A stretch of 64,000 bases of DNA from Peribacillus huizhouensis (GTDB taxonomy: Bacteria; Bacillota; Bacilli; Bacillales; DSM-1321). A program made the translations under genes and the position numbers. Location: NCBI RefSeq assembly GCF_014138605.1, contig NZ_JACJHX010000011.1:87636-151635 (forward strand), in the 5' to 3' direction. The notes under the pieces were generated by a model. The model made no database searches. It was not told the DNA's origin and saw only the letters and a list, made by a program, of their open reading frames with translations. Positions 51,332 to 63,923 of the stretch are shown here, one piece after another. Numbering within the stretch: position 1 is the first letter of the stretch; the number at the start of each line of letters is the position of its first letter.

Positions 51332-51929
51332 TATATGACACCTCCCTGAGGAATAACAGTTAAAGACAGTCTAGATAATTATATAGATGAAGTATGAAAA
51401 ATGTCAACCTTTCATTAAAATTTTATTAAAGCTTCGCACATAAGCGTTGTAAAGTAATTGAATAAAATGAGTTTTTAGAGGAAATATGTATTAATTTTTC
51501 AAATTTCGTTGGGTTAGAGGGTGGTACGCTGTATTAAATAGGCTGTTTTCACATTCTTTGTTGCTTTTCAATCATTTTTACACTAATAACCCGGGTTGAT
51601 TTCCGTTGCAGGTCCTCGCTTTCCGCGGGCGGTCTCAGAAGCCTCCTCAGTGCTTTGCACTTGCGGGGTCTCCCTCAACACGCTTTTCCCGCAGGAGTCT
51701 CGCACCTGTAACGAAGATCAACATCTGTTCGAATTGGTTTCTTGCTAAAAACAACAATCTTTACGAAAAGAGCCTTTAAATAAAAGCTAGATCCACTTAC
51801 AAACACGATTCGCCCATTCATCATGAATTCGTTCCGTTTATCCCGCATTAGTTGGAAGTGCCCTTTGAAATGAATGATTGATTTCCTAGTTCCTTAATCC
51901 AGCATCCTTCTTTTAGCTATTCAACTCCC
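51332..51929. other. rpmH-oriC gap
   Basis: Contains the rpmH promoter region, a GC-rich repeat at 51590-51735 and otherwise unrecognised AT-rich sequence. Confidence 0.6.
51590..51735. repeat. GC-rich Bacillaceae-type interspersed repeat
   Basis: Contains CTCGCTTTCCGCGGGCGGTC, CTTGCGGGGTCTCCC and CCCGCAGGAGTCTCGCACCT; ends GGTTGATTTCCGTTGCAGGT and ACCTGTAACGAAGATCAAC are inverted. The GCAGGAGTC block is shared with the tRNA-flanking repeats, so they may be one family. Confidence 0.7.
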
Positions 51930-51937
51930 AAACGATT

Positions 51938-52212
51938 TGTGGATATCTTTTCGACACTTTTTTTACTATCCACAGTTACTTTTTGACCTTTTGCACAGAA
52001 TAATACCTTGTGGAAAAGTATGTTCCACAATGATACAATCTTGTGGATAAAGTTTTAATAGCCATTGCAACAAGCTGTGATTTCTGATATTATATTTGTG
52101 TTTTCACTCTGAATAACTTTATCAACAACTTCCACTTATCCACAAACTGTTGATAACTTGTGGATAGTTTATACACCTTGTGGGTATTTTATTATCCACA
52201 GCACGTGGATAT
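51938..52212. other. oriC: oriC, left part: DnaA boxes upstream of dnaA
   Basis: Perfect boxes at 52042-52050, 52136-52144 and 52192-52200; one-mismatch boxes at 51938, 51966, 52159 and others, in both orientations. DnaA binds here for initiation and represses its own gene. Layout matches the incAB region of bacilli. Confidence 0.92.
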
Positions 52213-52440
52213 TGTCGAAATATCCTCTTTCTTCTTTATTATATATTTATCAATAATTCCTGTTGATGAATATTTATAATAGCATTCTTAAATAGTCTAA
52301 ATTAACTTGTACATGCCTTATATAAAAGCTTTGTTTCACTTAATAATAAATGAAATAAATTTGATTTTTGTCTGCTAAAATCACGGCAATCAGGCCGTAT
52401 TTATTGTTATTTCATATAAAACTGAAAAGGAGGGATTTTA

Positions 52441-53790
52441 TTGGATAATATCGAAAGTTTATGGGATCAATCACTAAAAAGCATGCAAAATAAAATAAGT
52501 AAACCAAGCTTTGAAACTTGGTTAAAATCCACCAAAGCCCATATGCTGCAAGGAGATAGACTGACGGTCATTGCACCAAATGAATTTGCTCGTGACTGGC
52601 TTGAAGAACGATATTCCCACCTTATTTCAGAAGTTTTACTTGAACTTACAGGTGAAGAATTAGAAGTTAAATTTATCATCCCCTCCAATCAAGGGGATGA
52701 TTCAATGACTGTTTCAACTCGAGTCAAAAAACCAAAAAAGATTGATGATGATTCAGCTGACTTTCCGCAGTTTATGTTGAATACGAAAAATACATTTGAT
52801 ACATTTGTCATTGGTTCGGGCAACCGTTTTGCCCATGCCGCCTCACTCGCAGTAGCTGAAGCTCCAGCTAAAGCATATAACCCTCTATTTATTTATGGAG
52901 GGGTCGGACTTGGAAAAACACATCTTATGCATGCGATTGGCCAATATGTTCTTGAACATAATCCCCATGCTAAAGTTGTGTACCTATCATCAGAGAAATT
53001 CATGAATGAATTTATCAACTCAATACGAGATAACAAAGCTGGTGAGTTCCGAGACAAATATCGTACTGTAGACGTGCTTCTCATAGATGATATTCAATTT
53101 TTAGCTGGAAAAGAATCAACCCAAGAAGAATTTTTCCATACATTTAATGCCCTTCATGAAGAAAGTAAACAAATTGTTATTTCAAGTGACCGTCCGCCTA
53201 AGGAAATTCCTACCTTAGAAGACCGCTTACGCTCACGTTTTGAATGGGGATTAATTACCGATATTACACCGCCTGATTTGGAAACGAGGATTGCTATTCT
53301 TAGGAAGAAAGCAAAAGCAGATGGATTAGATATTCCAAATGAGGTTATGCTTTATATTGCCAATCAAATTGATTCCAATATTCGTGAGCTTGAAGGGGCA
53401 TTGATTCGAGTAGTTGCTTATTCATCATTGATAAATAAAGATATCAATGCTGACTTAGCTGCAGAGGCGTTAAAAGATATTATTCCAAGTTCAAAACCTA
53501 AAATCATTACGATTCTTGAAATCCAAAAGACAGTTGGCGAGCATTACAATATTAAATTAGAAGATTTCAAAGCCAAAAAGCGAACAAAGACTTTAGCTTT
53601 CCCACGGCAAATCGCTATGTACTTATCAAGGGAATTAACTGACTTTTCCCTCCCTAAAATAGGCGATGAATTCGGCGGTCGTGATCATACAACAGTTATC
53701 CATGCCCATGAAAAAATTTCAAAGCTTCTACAAACCGACCCTGTACTTCAGAGGCAGGTTAAAGAAATACAGGAACAGCTAAAAGTATAG
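52441..53790 (+). CDS. dnaA: Chromosomal replication initiator DnaA
   Basis: A 449-residue protein. Domain I (1-80), linker (80-110), AAA+ (about 110-325) with [13 protein letters not shown] and LLIDDIQF, and DNA-binding domain IV with [11 protein letters not shown]. It starts at TTG after AAAAGGAGG, a weak start that may limit expression. DnaA opens oriC and loads the helicase. Confidence 0.98.
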   Translation: MDNIESLWDQSLKSMQNKISKPSFETWLKSTKAHMLQGDRLTVIAPNEFARDWLEERYSHLISEVLLELTGEELEVKFIIPSNQGDDSMTVSTRVKKPKKIDDDSADFPQFMLNTKNTFDTFVIGSGNRFAHAASLAVAEAPAKAYNPLFIYGGVGLGKTHLMHAIGQYVLEHNPHAKVVYLSSEKFMNEFINSIRDNKAGEFRDKYRTVDVLLIDDIQFLAGKESTQEEFFHTFNALHEESKQIVISSDRPPKEIPTLEDRLRSRFEWGLITDITPPDLETRIAILRKKAKADGLDIPNEVMLYIANQIDSNIRELEGALIRVVAYSSLINKDINADLAAEALKDIIPSSKPKIITILEIQKTVGEHYNIKLEDFKAKKRTKTLAFPRQIAMYLSRELTDFSLPKIGDEFGGRDHTTVIHAHEKISKLLQTDPVLQRQVKEIQEQLKV

Positions 53791-53830
53791 ATACTCTTAA
53801 TTATGTGTATAACACGCTGCCACTTACACA

Positions 53831-53862
53831 CAGTCTGTCCACATGTGGATAGACTGTTTTTC
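53831..53862 (+). terminator. dnaA terminator with embedded DnaA boxes
   Basis: CAGTCTGTCCACATGTGGAT with AGACTG forms a hairpin followed by TTTTT; both arms carry DnaA-box-like TGTCCACA/TGTGGATA. Confidence 0.75.
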
Positions 53863-53878
53863 CTTATCTTTCTCTATG

Positions 53879-53950
53879 TTATCCACATACTCACAGGCCC
53901 TACTACTATTACTACTATCTTTTAAATAAAAAAATATATAAATAACATAT
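53879..53950 (+). other. oriC: oriC, right part: unwinding element with DnaA-trios
   Basis: A DnaA box TTATCCACA (53879) is followed by a short GC-rich stretch, then CTACTACTATTACTACTA (six trios, 53900-53917) and an AT-rich tract. This is the arrangement described for the B. subtilis basal unwinding system, where DnaA filaments engage the trios on one strand. Confidence 0.92.
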
Positions 53951-53991
53951 GCCATTAGGCTATAAAGTAGAACTTTATTGGAGGATGAAAA

Positions 53992-55128
53992 ATGAGATTT
54001 ATTATTCAAAGAGATCGGTTAGTCCATAGTGTTCAAGAAGTAATGAAGGCTGTTACATCAAGAACAACGATTCCCATTTTAACGGGAATAAAAATAACAG
54101 CAACAGAAGAAGGTGTAACCTTAACAGGAAGTGACTCTGATATATCTATTCAGTCATTTATCCCGATTGAGGAAGAAGACAACGAAATTGTTGAAATTAA
54201 GCAAAGTGGTAGCATTGTCTTAAATGCCAGATTTTTTGGAGATATCGTAAGAAAACTACCAATGGATACTGTTGATATCGAGATATTAAATGGATTTCAA
54301 ACTATTATTCGTTCAGGGAAAGCTGAATTTAATCTAAATGGACTTGATGCTGAAGAGTACCCTCATCTGCCAATCATAGAGGAAGATCAAACATTTAAAT
54401 TACCTGCAGATTTATTAAAGACATTAATACGTCAAACAGTATTTGCGGTGTCCACCTCAGAAACACGCCCTATCTTGACAGGTGTAAACTTGAAGGTGGA
54501 AGACGATGAATTAATCTGTATTGCAACAGATAGTCATAGATTAGCCATGAGAAAGGCAAAGATCGATAATAATGTAGTTGGTTCTTATAGTGTTGTAATT
54601 CCTGGAAAAAGTTTAAATGAATTAAGTAAACTACTTGATGATACAAATGAATTAATTGAAATGGTTATTACGGAGAATCAAGTATTATTTAAAGCGAAAA
54701 ATTTATTATTCTATTCGCGTCTACTTGAAGGAAATTATCCTGATACATCACGTTTAATTCCAAATGAAAGCAAAACTTCAATTACCGTGCACGCGAAAGA
54801 TTTTCTTCAAGCGATTGACCGTGCTTCATTATTGGCTAAAGAGGGGAAAAATAATGTTGTTAAGCTGACCACTCTAGAACGTGGGATTATTGAGGTATCA
54901 TCAAATACGCCCGAAATTGGAAAGGTAAGTGAAGAGCTACAAGCTGAATCCATTGAAGGAGAAGAATTAAAAATTTCCTTTAGCGCTAAGTTTGTAATGG
55001 ATGCCTTAAAAGCTTTAGAGGGAACAGATATTACAATTAATTTTACTGGAGCAATGCGTCCATTTATTATTCGTTCACTTCATGACGACACAATGTTACA
55101 GTTGATTTTACCAGTAAGAACTTATTAA
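53992..55128 (+). CDS. dnaN: DNA polymerase III beta subunit (sliding clamp)
   Basis: A 378-residue protein with three repeated clamp domains; VSTSETRPILTGV and the ending LQLILPVRTY are family hallmarks. It forms a dimer ring around DNA. AAGGAGGATG-type site (GGAGGATGAAA) precedes the ATG. Confidence 0.98.
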   Translation: MRFIIQRDRLVHSVQEVMKAVTSRTTIPILTGIKITATEEGVTLTGSDSDISIQSFIPIEEEDNEIVEIKQSGSIVLNARFFGDIVRKLPMDTVDIEILNGFQTIIRSGKAEFNLNGLDAEEYPHLPIIEEDQTFKLPADLLKTLIRQTVFAVSTSETRPILTGVNLKVEDDELICIATDSHRLAMRKAKIDNNVVGSYSVVIPGKSLNELSKLLDDTNELIEMVITENQVLFKAKNLLFYSRLLEGNYPDTSRLIPNESKTSITVHAKDFLQAIDRASLLAKEGKNNVVKLTTLERGIIEVSSNTPEIGKVSEELQAESIEGEELKISFSAKFVMDALKALEGTDITINFTGAMRPFIIRSLHDDTMLQLILPVRTY

Positions 55129-55220
55129 GAAATAAGATGGGGATTGCTTATTTACTAGGCAAATCTGGATAGAAAATTAAACGGTTAGCATCAATAATTT
55201 CATAATGAATCCTAAGCGAG

Positions 55221-55325
55221 AAAAGGATGTCCGAAAAGGTCTGATCTACACTCTATACCGGTTTATAGTGTTATTAACACGTCTATAAGCGATATAGTAA
55301 ATGTGGGATCCGACCTTTTTGTTAA
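55221..55325. repeat. Stop-codon-associated palindromic repeat, copy 5 (after dnaN)
   Basis: AAAAGGATGTCCGAAAAGG and GGATCCGACCTTTTT are the ends; an inner hairpin CGGTTTATAGTG follows. It lies 92 bases after the dnaN stop and fills much of the 380-base gap to yaaA. Confidence 0.78.
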
Positions 55326-55452
55326 GAGTGGGCGGCTTTGAAAAAGGTAAAGAAGAGTATCATCTTTTCGGCCCAATTCTTATGTCTAGTATTTAGAATA
55401 AATTGACTATTTTTCAAAGTTCTTATGCTTTGTTCATGTTAATTTTGTCTTT

Positions 55453-55481
55453 ATCCGATTTATTTAGTACAATAAAATATT
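55453..55481 (+). promoter_or_regulatory. Promoter of yaaA-recF-remB
   Basis: TTGTCT and TACAAT separated by 17 bases, about 30 bases before the yaaA start: a good sigma-A match. Confidence 0.65.
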
Positions 55482-55511
55482 AGAGACTACTTTGAAAGAA
55501 GTGATGAACGG

Positions 55512-55724
55512 ATGACTAAAATTCAGATTGATACAGAATATATTACGCTTGGTCAATTTTTAAAATTAGCTGATATTATTCAGAGCGGCGGAATGGCTAA
55601 ATGGTTTTTAAGTGAATATGAAATTTTTATCAACGGTGAATTAGATAATAGACGGGGAAAGAAACTTAGAGATGGAGACAAAATTGATATTCCCTCGTTC
55701 GGTAGTTTTACTATTACGCGTTAA
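55512..55724 (+). CDS. yaaA: S4-domain RNA-binding protein YaaA
   Basis: A 70-residue protein made of one S4 domain: TLGQFLKLADIIQSGGMAKW and VNGE-like FINGELDNRRGKKL. The family always lies between dnaN and recF in bacilli; a role in ribosome assembly has been suggested. Starts at ATG after GAAGTGATGAACGG. Confidence 0.93.
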   Translation: MTKIQIDTEYITLGQFLKLADIIQSGGMAKWFLSEYEIFINGELDNRRGKKLRDGDKIDIPSFGSFTITR

Positions 55725-55744
55725 AGTAAAGGGAAGAAGCGCTT

Positions 55745-56863
55745 ATGTATATTGAACAACTAAAACTGAAAAACTATCGGAACTATATAGATATGGAACT
55801 GCACTTCGAAAATAAAGTAAATGTCATCCTAGGAGAAAATGCCCAGGGGAAAACGAATGTGATGGAATCGATCTTCGTTTTAGCTATGGCAAAGTCCCAT
55901 CGGACGTCGAATGATAAAGAACTTATTCGTTGGGATGAAGAGTATGCTAAAATAGATGGTAGGGTGAAAAAGAGAAATACCTCGATTCCGCTTGAACTGG
56001 TTATATCAAAAAAAGGCAAAAAGGCAAAAAGCAATCATATTGAACAGCAAAAGTTAAGCCAATATGTTGGTAATATGAATGTGGTCATGTTTGCACCGGA
56101 AGATCTTCACCTAGTAAAAGGGAGTCCACAAGGAAGACGCCGGTTCATTGATATGGAAATTGGCCAAGTATCTCCAGTTTACCTTCATGATATGAGTCAA
56201 TATCAAAAAATTCTTCAACAAAGAAACCATTATTTGAAATTGCTCCAGACGCGTAAACAAGTTGATAAAGCGATGCTCGATGTATTAACTGAACAATTTA
56301 TACAATATGCAGTAAAAATTTTACAAAGAAGATTTCAATTTCTTACTTTGCTTCAAAAATGGGCTGAGCCAATACACTCTGGAATCTCTCGCGGCTTAGA
56401 AATGCTGAAAATTGAATATAAACCATCCTTGGATGTATCAGAAAGTAGTAATTTGTCGAAAATGATAGAAGTATTCCAGGAAAAGTTTGTTAAAATTCAA
56501 GGGAGAGAAATCGAACGGGGAATTACACTTATAGGTCCACATCGTGATGACCTAGTTTTTTTTGTGAATGGACGAGATGTTCAAACGTACGGTTCTCAAG
56601 GTCAACAACGGACTACAGCACTTTCTCTGAAGCTTGCAGAAATTGAATTAATTCATTCAGAAATGGGTGAGTACCCCATTTTATTATTAGATGATGTATT
56701 ATCTGAGCTAGATGATTATCGGCAATCACACTTGTTAAATACTATTCAAGGGAAGGTCCAAACCTTCGTAACAACAACTTCAGTGGAGGGAATTGATCAC
56801 CAAACTTTACGTGATGCCTCTACTTTCCATGTGAATCAGGGGAATGTGACTAAAGTTAAATGA
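55745..56863 (+). CDS. recF: DNA replication and repair protein RecF
   Basis: A 372-residue SMC-like ATPase with Walker [13 protein letters not shown] at residues 30-41, signature [16 protein letters not shown] and Walker [12 protein letters not shown]. It promotes RecA loading on gapped DNA. It lies 20 bases after yaaA. Confidence 0.97.
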   Translation: MYIEQLKLKNYRNYIDMELHFENKVNVILGENAQGKTNVMESIFVLAMAKSHRTSNDKELIRWDEEYAKIDGRVKKRNTSIPLELVISKKGKKAKSNHIEQQKLSQYVGNMNVVMFAPEDLHLVKGSPQGRRRFIDMEIGQVSPVYLHDMSQYQKILQQRNHYLKLLQTRKQVDKAMLDVLTEQFIQYAVKILQRRFQFLTLLQKWAEPIHSGISRGLEMLKIEYKPSLDVSESSNLSKMIEVFQEKFVKIQGREIERGITLIGPHRDDLVFFVNGRDVQTYGSQGQQRTTALSLKLAEIELIHSEMGEYPILLLDDVLSELDDYRQSHLLNTIQGKVQTFVTTTSVEGIDHQTLRDASTFHVNQGNVTKVK

Positions 56864-56875
56864 TGGGGTGAATGC

Positions 56876-57133
56876 ATGTATCTTCATATTGGTGAGGACA
56901 TTCTTGTAAAAACGGATGACGTAATTGCGATTCTGGATAAAAATTTACTCAACTCATCTCCAATCATGGAGGAATTTATACAAAAAAAAGAGGGAGTTAT
57001 ACAGAACTTAGCAAAGAGTTCAATTAAATCAATCGTTATTACAAATGAGATTGTTTATTATTCACCACTTGCATCAGCGACGTTAAAGCGGCGATCATTG
57101 CAACGAACGATATTATTTGATGATAGCCAATAA
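56876..57133 (+). CDS. remB: Extracellular matrix regulator RemB
   Basis: An 85-residue DUF370 protein starting MYLHIGEDILVKTDDVIAI. RemA/RemB proteins activate biofilm matrix and osmoprotection genes in B. subtilis; here the gene (yaaB) follows recF by 12 bases and belongs to the same operon. Confidence 0.92.
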   Translation: MYLHIGEDILVKTDDVIAILDKNLLNSSPIMEEFIQKKEGVIQNLAKSSIKSIVITNEIVYYSPLASATLKRRSLQRTILFDDSQ

Positions 57134-59442
<2,309 letters not shown>

Positions 59443-59449
59443 TAATTAA

Positions 59450-59551
59450 AGGTTGTCCCAAATTAAAATCAGCCCCTGCAATTAACCATTCCATGAATAG
59501 CGCTATAAAGTGCGTTCAATGTGGGGGCAGGCCCCTTTGGGACATGCCTTT
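59450..59551. repeat. Stop-codon-associated palindromic repeat, copy 6 (gyrB-gyrA)
   Basis: AAAGGTTGTCCCAAATTAA and CCCCTTTGGGACATGCCTTT are the arms; CAGCCCCTGC pairs with GTGGGGGCAGG. It begins eight bases after the gyrB stop. Confidence 0.85.
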
Positions 59552-59612
59552 TACATATCGTCCTACCGGTTAGACAAACTGAGGTTACAGCTTTTATAAG
59601 GAGGTCTGCTCC

Positions 59613-62132
59613 ATGTCAGAAAATCAAAAAGAAAATGTTCAAGAAATTAATATTAGTACTGAGATGCGAACGTCATTTTTAGACTACGCAATGAGTGTTA
59701 TTGTTTCCCGGGCTTTACCTGATGTCAGGGACGGTTTGAAACCAGTACACCGGAGAATTCTTTATGCAATGAATGATCTTGGCATGACATCTGATAAACC
59801 GTTTAAGAAGTCTGCGCGTATCGTCGGAGAAGTTATTGGTAAGTATCATCCGCACGGTGATTCTGCTGTGTATGAAACAATGGTACGGATGGCTCAGCCA
59901 TTCAATTATCGTCATATGCTTGTTGATGGCCATGGGAATTTTGGGTCTGTAGATGGTGATCAGGCTGCGGCAATGCGTTACACAGAAGCAAGAATGTCGA
60001 AAATTTCGATGGAATTACTTCGTGATTTGAATAAAGATACAGTGGATTACCAAGATAACTATGATGGTTCTGAAAAGGAACCTGTTGTTATGCCAGCTCG
60101 TTTCCCTAACTTACTAGTAAATGGTTCATCTGGAATTGCAGTTGGAATGGCAACTAATATTCCCCCACATAATTTAGGGGAAGTAATTGACGGCGTATTG
60201 GCTTTGAGTAAAAATCCTGAAATTACGATTGCAGAATTAATGGAATACATACCAGGCCCAGATTTTCCAACAGCAGCGTATATTTTGGGGCGCAGTGGCA
60301 TTCGAAAAGCCTATGAAACTGGAAGGGGCTCGATTATTCAACGAGCAAAAGTCGAGATTGAAACGAAATCAAATGGTAAACAAGTAATTCTTGTTACTGA
60401 AATACCATATCAAGTCAATAAAGCAAGGCTAATTGAAAAAATTGCCGAACTTGCTCGAGATAAGAAAATTGAAGGTATTACAGACCTACGAGATGAATCA
60501 GACCGGAATGGTATGCGGATTGTCATGGAAGTTCGGAAGGAAGCTAATGCAAATGTGTTATTGAACAATTTGTATAAACACACTTCTATGCAGACGACAT
60601 TCGGGGTTAATTTACTTGCCCTTGTAGATGGCCAACCAAAAGTATTGAATTTAAAAGAATGCTTGTATTATTACTTAGAGCATCAAAAAGTAGTAATTCG
60701 CAGAAGAACTGAGTTTGAATTACGAAAAGCAGAAGCACGTGCTCACATTCTTGAAGGTTTACGAATTGCTCTCGATAATCTGGATGCCATTATCAAATTA
60801 ATTCGTGGGTCGCAAACAACGGATATTGCCCGTGAAGGATTAATGACACAATTTTCGCTTTCAGAAAAACAAGCTCAAGCCATCTTAGATATGCGATTAC
60901 AACGCTTGACAGGACTAGAGCGTGAAAAAATTGAAGAAGAATATCAAGCTTTAGTTGCACTTATTGCTGAATTAAAGGCTGTTCTCGCTGATGAGGAGAA
61001 GGTACTACAAATTATCCGTGAAGAGTTGCTTGAAATTAAAGAACGCTTCGATGATGAACGTCGTACTGAAATCTTAATGAGTGGATTTGAAAGTATTGAG
61101 GATGAAGATTTAATACCAGTAGAAACAACCATCGTAACTTTGACGCATAATGGTTACATTAAACGATTACCAGTAACTACCTACCGTAGTCAAAAGCGTG
61201 GTGGACGAGGAATACAAGGAATGGGAACGAATGAAGATGACTTCGTAAACCATCTCTTAACGACATCTACACATGATACGTTGTTATTCTTCACGAATAA
61301 AGGAAAAGTATACCGTGCAAAAGGGTATGAAATTCCTGAGTACGGTAGAACTGCAAAAGGATTACCTTTAATCAACTTGCTTGAAATTGAAAAAGGTGAA
61401 TGGGTAAACGCCATTATTCCAGTAAAGGAATTTACAGATGGCGATTTCTTATTCTTTACAACTAAGTTCGGTATTTCTAAAAGATCGCCATTATCCTCTT
61501 TTGCTAACATTCGTAATAACGGTTTAATTGCTGTAGGGTTACACGAAGGGGATGAATTAATCTCAGTTCGACTTACAGATGGTGATAAACAAATCGTCAT
61601 TGGTACAAAAGACGGTATGCTGATTAGATTCCCTGAAACGGATGTTCGTTCTATGGGTCGAACAGCAGCTGGGGTTAAAGGGATTTCCTTGAGGGAAGAT
61701 GATGAAGTTGTAGGCATGGAGATTCTTGAGGAAAATGAAGAAGTGCTAATTGTAACTAAATTTGGTTATGGAAAGCGAACTCCTGCAGAAGAATATAGAA
61801 TCCAAAGCCGTGGTGGAGTTGGAATTAAAACGTGCAATGTAACAGATAAAAATGGTGAGCTAGTTGCAGTCAAAACAGTAACTGGGGAAGAAGATATCAT
61901 GATTATCACAGCAGAGGGCGTATTGATTCGTATGGCTGTTGGAGATATCTCAACAACTGGACGTAATACTCAGGGAGTTAAACTGATCCGTCTTGAAAAT
62001 ACAGAAAATGAATTCGTAGCTACAGTAGCGATGGCTGAACGTGAAGAAGTAAAAGAGATTGAAGACAGTCTCGATGAAGCTCAGCCAAACGAAGCGATTG
62101 ACGAAATAGAAGTTAATGATACGGAAGAATGA
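59613..62132 (+). CDS. gyrA: DNA gyrase subunit A
   Basis: An 839-residue subunit. Catalytic Tyr in [11 protein letters not shown]; the quinolone-determining region reads [17 protein letters not shown] with the drug-sensitive Ser and Glu, so no common quinolone-resistance change is seen. The C-terminal beta-pinwheel has the GyrA box QKRGGRG and ends in an acidic tail. Separated from gyrB by a palindromic repeat. Confidence 0.98.
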   Translation: MSENQKENVQEINISTEMRTSFLDYAMSVIVSRALPDVRDGLKPVHRRILYAMNDLGMTSDKPFKKSARIVGEVIGKYHPHGDSAVYETMVRMAQPFNYRHMLVDGHGNFGSVDGDQAAAMRYTEARMSKISMELLRDLNKDTVDYQDNYDGSEKEPVVMPARFPNLLVNGSSGIAVGMATNIPPHNLGEVIDGVLALSKNPEITIAELMEYIPGPDFPTAAYILGRSGIRKAYETGRGSIIQRAKVEIETKSNGKQVILVTEIPYQVNKARLIEKIAELARDKKIEGITDLRDESDRNGMRIVMEVRKEANANVLLNNLYKHTSMQTTFGVNLLALVDGQPKVLNLKECLYYYLEHQKVVIRRRTEFELRKAEARAHILEGLRIALDNLDAIIKLIRGSQTTDIAREGLMTQFSLSEKQAQAILDMRLQRLTGLEREKIEEEYQALVALIAELKAVLADEEKVLQIIREELLEIKERFDDERRTEILMSGFESIEDEDLIPVETTIVTLTHNGYIKRLPVTTYRSQKRGGRGIQGMGTNEDDFVNHLLTTSTHDTLLFFTNKGKVYRAKGYEIPEYGRTAKGLPLINLLEIEKGEWVNAIIPVKEFTDGDFLFFTTKFGISKRSPLSSFANIRNNGLIAVGLHEGDELISVRLTDGDKQIVIGTKDGMLIRFPETDVRSMGRTAAGVKGISLREDDEVVGMEILEENEEVLIVTKFGYGKRTPAEEYRIQSRGGVGIKTCNVTDKNGELVAVKTVTGEEDIMIITAEGVLIRMAVGDISTTGRNTQGVKLIRLENTENEFVATVAMAEREEVKEIEDSLDEAQPNEAIDEIEVNDTEE

Positions 62133-62140
62133 TAAAAACA

Positions 62141-62262
62141 AGTGGGTGTCTCATAAGGGTCTGATCTCGCACTCTAAATCAGTATGTAGTGTTCCATACA
62201 CTTATCGTATACTGAATTTAGTTGTTGCAGGGTCTGACCCTTTGCTTTTTGGATACCTCCGT
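62141..62262. repeat. Stop-codon-associated palindromic repeat, copy 7 (after gyrA)
   Basis: GTGGGTGTCTCATAAGGGTC and GGGTCTGACCCTTTGC form the ends; GTTGTTGCAGGGTC matches copies 1 and 3 inverted. It begins nine bases after the gyrA stop. The remaining gap to 62499 holds a family L fragment (about 62310-62395). Confidence 0.82.
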
Positions 62263-62499
62263 TTTTTAGCGTTTTACAGGTAAGATAAACAATTAGAGGA
62301 AAGTTAATTTTGTCCCGCATTAACTGGCAGTACCTCCAAAACCTCGAGAATTAGAGGAACCGAAGAAGCGTAGCTGGGAGATGAAGAACCCCCGCTTATT
62401 TAATTTTTTACTTTATCATCTGCTACATGGCTTTTTTTGTTCAAACAAAGTAATATTATGGTAATGTAATGAAAAGATGTAAATTAAGAGGTGAAGAAC

Positions 62500-63573
62500 T
62501 TGCTGGTAAAAACAAAAAACTTAGTAGCGGGATGTATCCTTAGTAAGGATATTAGCGGTTTAACAAGTTATCCGTTAATGAACAAAAAAACAATCCTAAC
62601 AGAAGATTTGTTAGAAGTACTTAAAGCTTTTTTTATCACTGAAGTTAGCGTAGAGAAAACCCTTGTTGACGGAACAAAATTTACACCTCGAGAAATAATT
62701 GACGATGAAGGGGAAGGAGCTCAAGAGAACTCTAGCTTTATTGCGGATTACCTAAAGGCTGTACAATCATATAAACGTCAATTCCAAAATTGGCAGGCAG
62801 GAAGTGCTGTTGATGTAGCTAAAATAAGGGAAATTATGATCCCACTCTTTGAAAGGTCTCTAGAGAAACCATTAGAAATTTTCTCGCTACATCATTATTC
62901 TAATAAAGAAGATTACTTGTATCATCATACTGTTTCCATCGGTCTTTTAAGTGGATATCTTGCAAAAAAAATGGATTATGATGTTGCGGATGTGTATCAA
63001 ATCATACTTGCGGGAAGTCTAGCAGATTGTGGGATGGCTAAAATCCCTCCAGAAATATTAGGGAAAAGTACAAGTCTTACCGCCTTAGAATATGAGGAGG
63101 TTAGAAAACATCCAATTTATAGTCTGAGAATGCTTCAAAGAAGTACTATTTTAAAAGAGTCAGTTAAATATGCAATTCTTCAACATCATGAAAGATTGGA
63201 TGGCAGCGGGTACCCACGGGGCAAAAGTGAACGAACACCGCATGCTTTTGCGAAAATTGTCGCAGTAGCGGATGCCTATCATGCTATGACATCTGAAAGG
63301 GCCTATAGAAAGAAACAATCCCCATTTAAAGTAATGGAGATGATTATGCAAGATGATTTCGGGAAGTTCGATATTACTGTTATAAATATACTTTTGTCTT
63401 GTATTATGAATTACTCAATGGGAAGTAGGGTACGATTATCAAATGGATATATTGCTGAGATTGTATTTATTGATAAACAATCTCCGACAAGACCGTTAAT
63501 TAAAGTTATTGATACAGGTGAGATGATTCACTTAAACAACTATCGGGATTTATTTATTGAGGAAGTCTTATAA
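62500..63573 (+). CDS. HD-GYP-like protein with degenerate HD motif
   Basis: A 357-residue cytosolic protein. The N-terminal part (1-125) is unassigned; the HD-GYP-like domain (about 135-300) has YHHTVSIG, HPIYSLRML, QHHERLDGSGYP and ADAYHAM. The HD dyad position reads LADCGMAKIP instead of the usual LHDIGKxxIP, so a metal ligand and the catalytic Lys are changed. Standard HD-GYP enzymes hydrolyse c-di-GMP; this one may bind rather than cleave it. The TTG start follows GAGGTG by six bases; an in-frame GTG three codons earlier lacks a site. Confidence 0.82.
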   Translation: MLVKTKNLVAGCILSKDISGLTSYPLMNKKTILTEDLLEVLKAFFITEVSVEKTLVDGTKFTPREIIDDEGEGAQENSSFIADYLKAVQSYKRQFQNWQAGSAVDVAKIREIMIPLFERSLEKPLEIFSLHHYSNKEDYLYHHTVSIGLLSGYLAKKMDYDVADVYQIILAGSLADCGMAKIPPEILGKSTSLTALEYEEVRKHPIYSLRMLQRSTILKESVKYAILQHHERLDGSGYPRGKSERTPHAFAKIVAVADAYHAMTSERAYRKKQSPFKVMEMIMQDDFGKFDITVINILLSCIMNYSMGSRVRLSNGYIAEIVFIDKQSPTRPLIKVIDTGEMIHLNNYRDLFIEEVL

Positions 63574-63686
63574 AAATTTATATGTGTAACTTAACTTAAT
63601 TAAGATAGATGGAAATCTTATTCTGATAATAGGGGAACAGTTATATATCGCTTGGTATCTTTTTAAAATTTTATTTCTAATAATGC

Positions 63687-63715
63687 TTGTAATTTTAAAA
63701 GATACCATATATAAT
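63687..63715 (+). promoter_or_regulatory. rRNA promoter P1
   Basis: TTGTAA, 17-base spacer, TATAAT: a consensus -10. Confidence 0.8.
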
Positions 63716-63777
63716 GATCAAGTCGTCAACAAATATTAGTATTAATAACAAATGTTATATTATTATAAATTAATTGT

Positions 63778-63806
63778 TGATTTTAAAATTGAAGTATGCT
63801 ATATTA
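63778..63806 (+). promoter_or_regulatory. rRNA promoter P2
   Basis: TTGATT, 17-base spacer, TATATT, followed by the leader with GCTCTTTGAAAACTGAAC (63838-63855), the usual antitermination-type element before 16S rRNA. Confidence 0.82.
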
Positions 63807-63923
63807 ATAAAGTCGCTTCTGAGAGGTTAGCGAAATTGCTCTTTGAAAACTGAACAAAACAAAGCGCCAACGTTTAAATTTAAGTGAGTACACACTATAA
63901 AAACAAATGAGCAAGTCAAACAC

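Noticed and set aside
53824..54009. 61-codon minus-strand frame over the dnaA-dnaN gap
   Set aside because: It covers the origin unwinding element and has no start signal; a by-product of the AT-rich sequence.
59700..59716. Noc-binding-site-like TTTCCCGGG in gyrA
   Set aside because: Only the left half and centre of the palindrome fit; the right arm differs at several positions.
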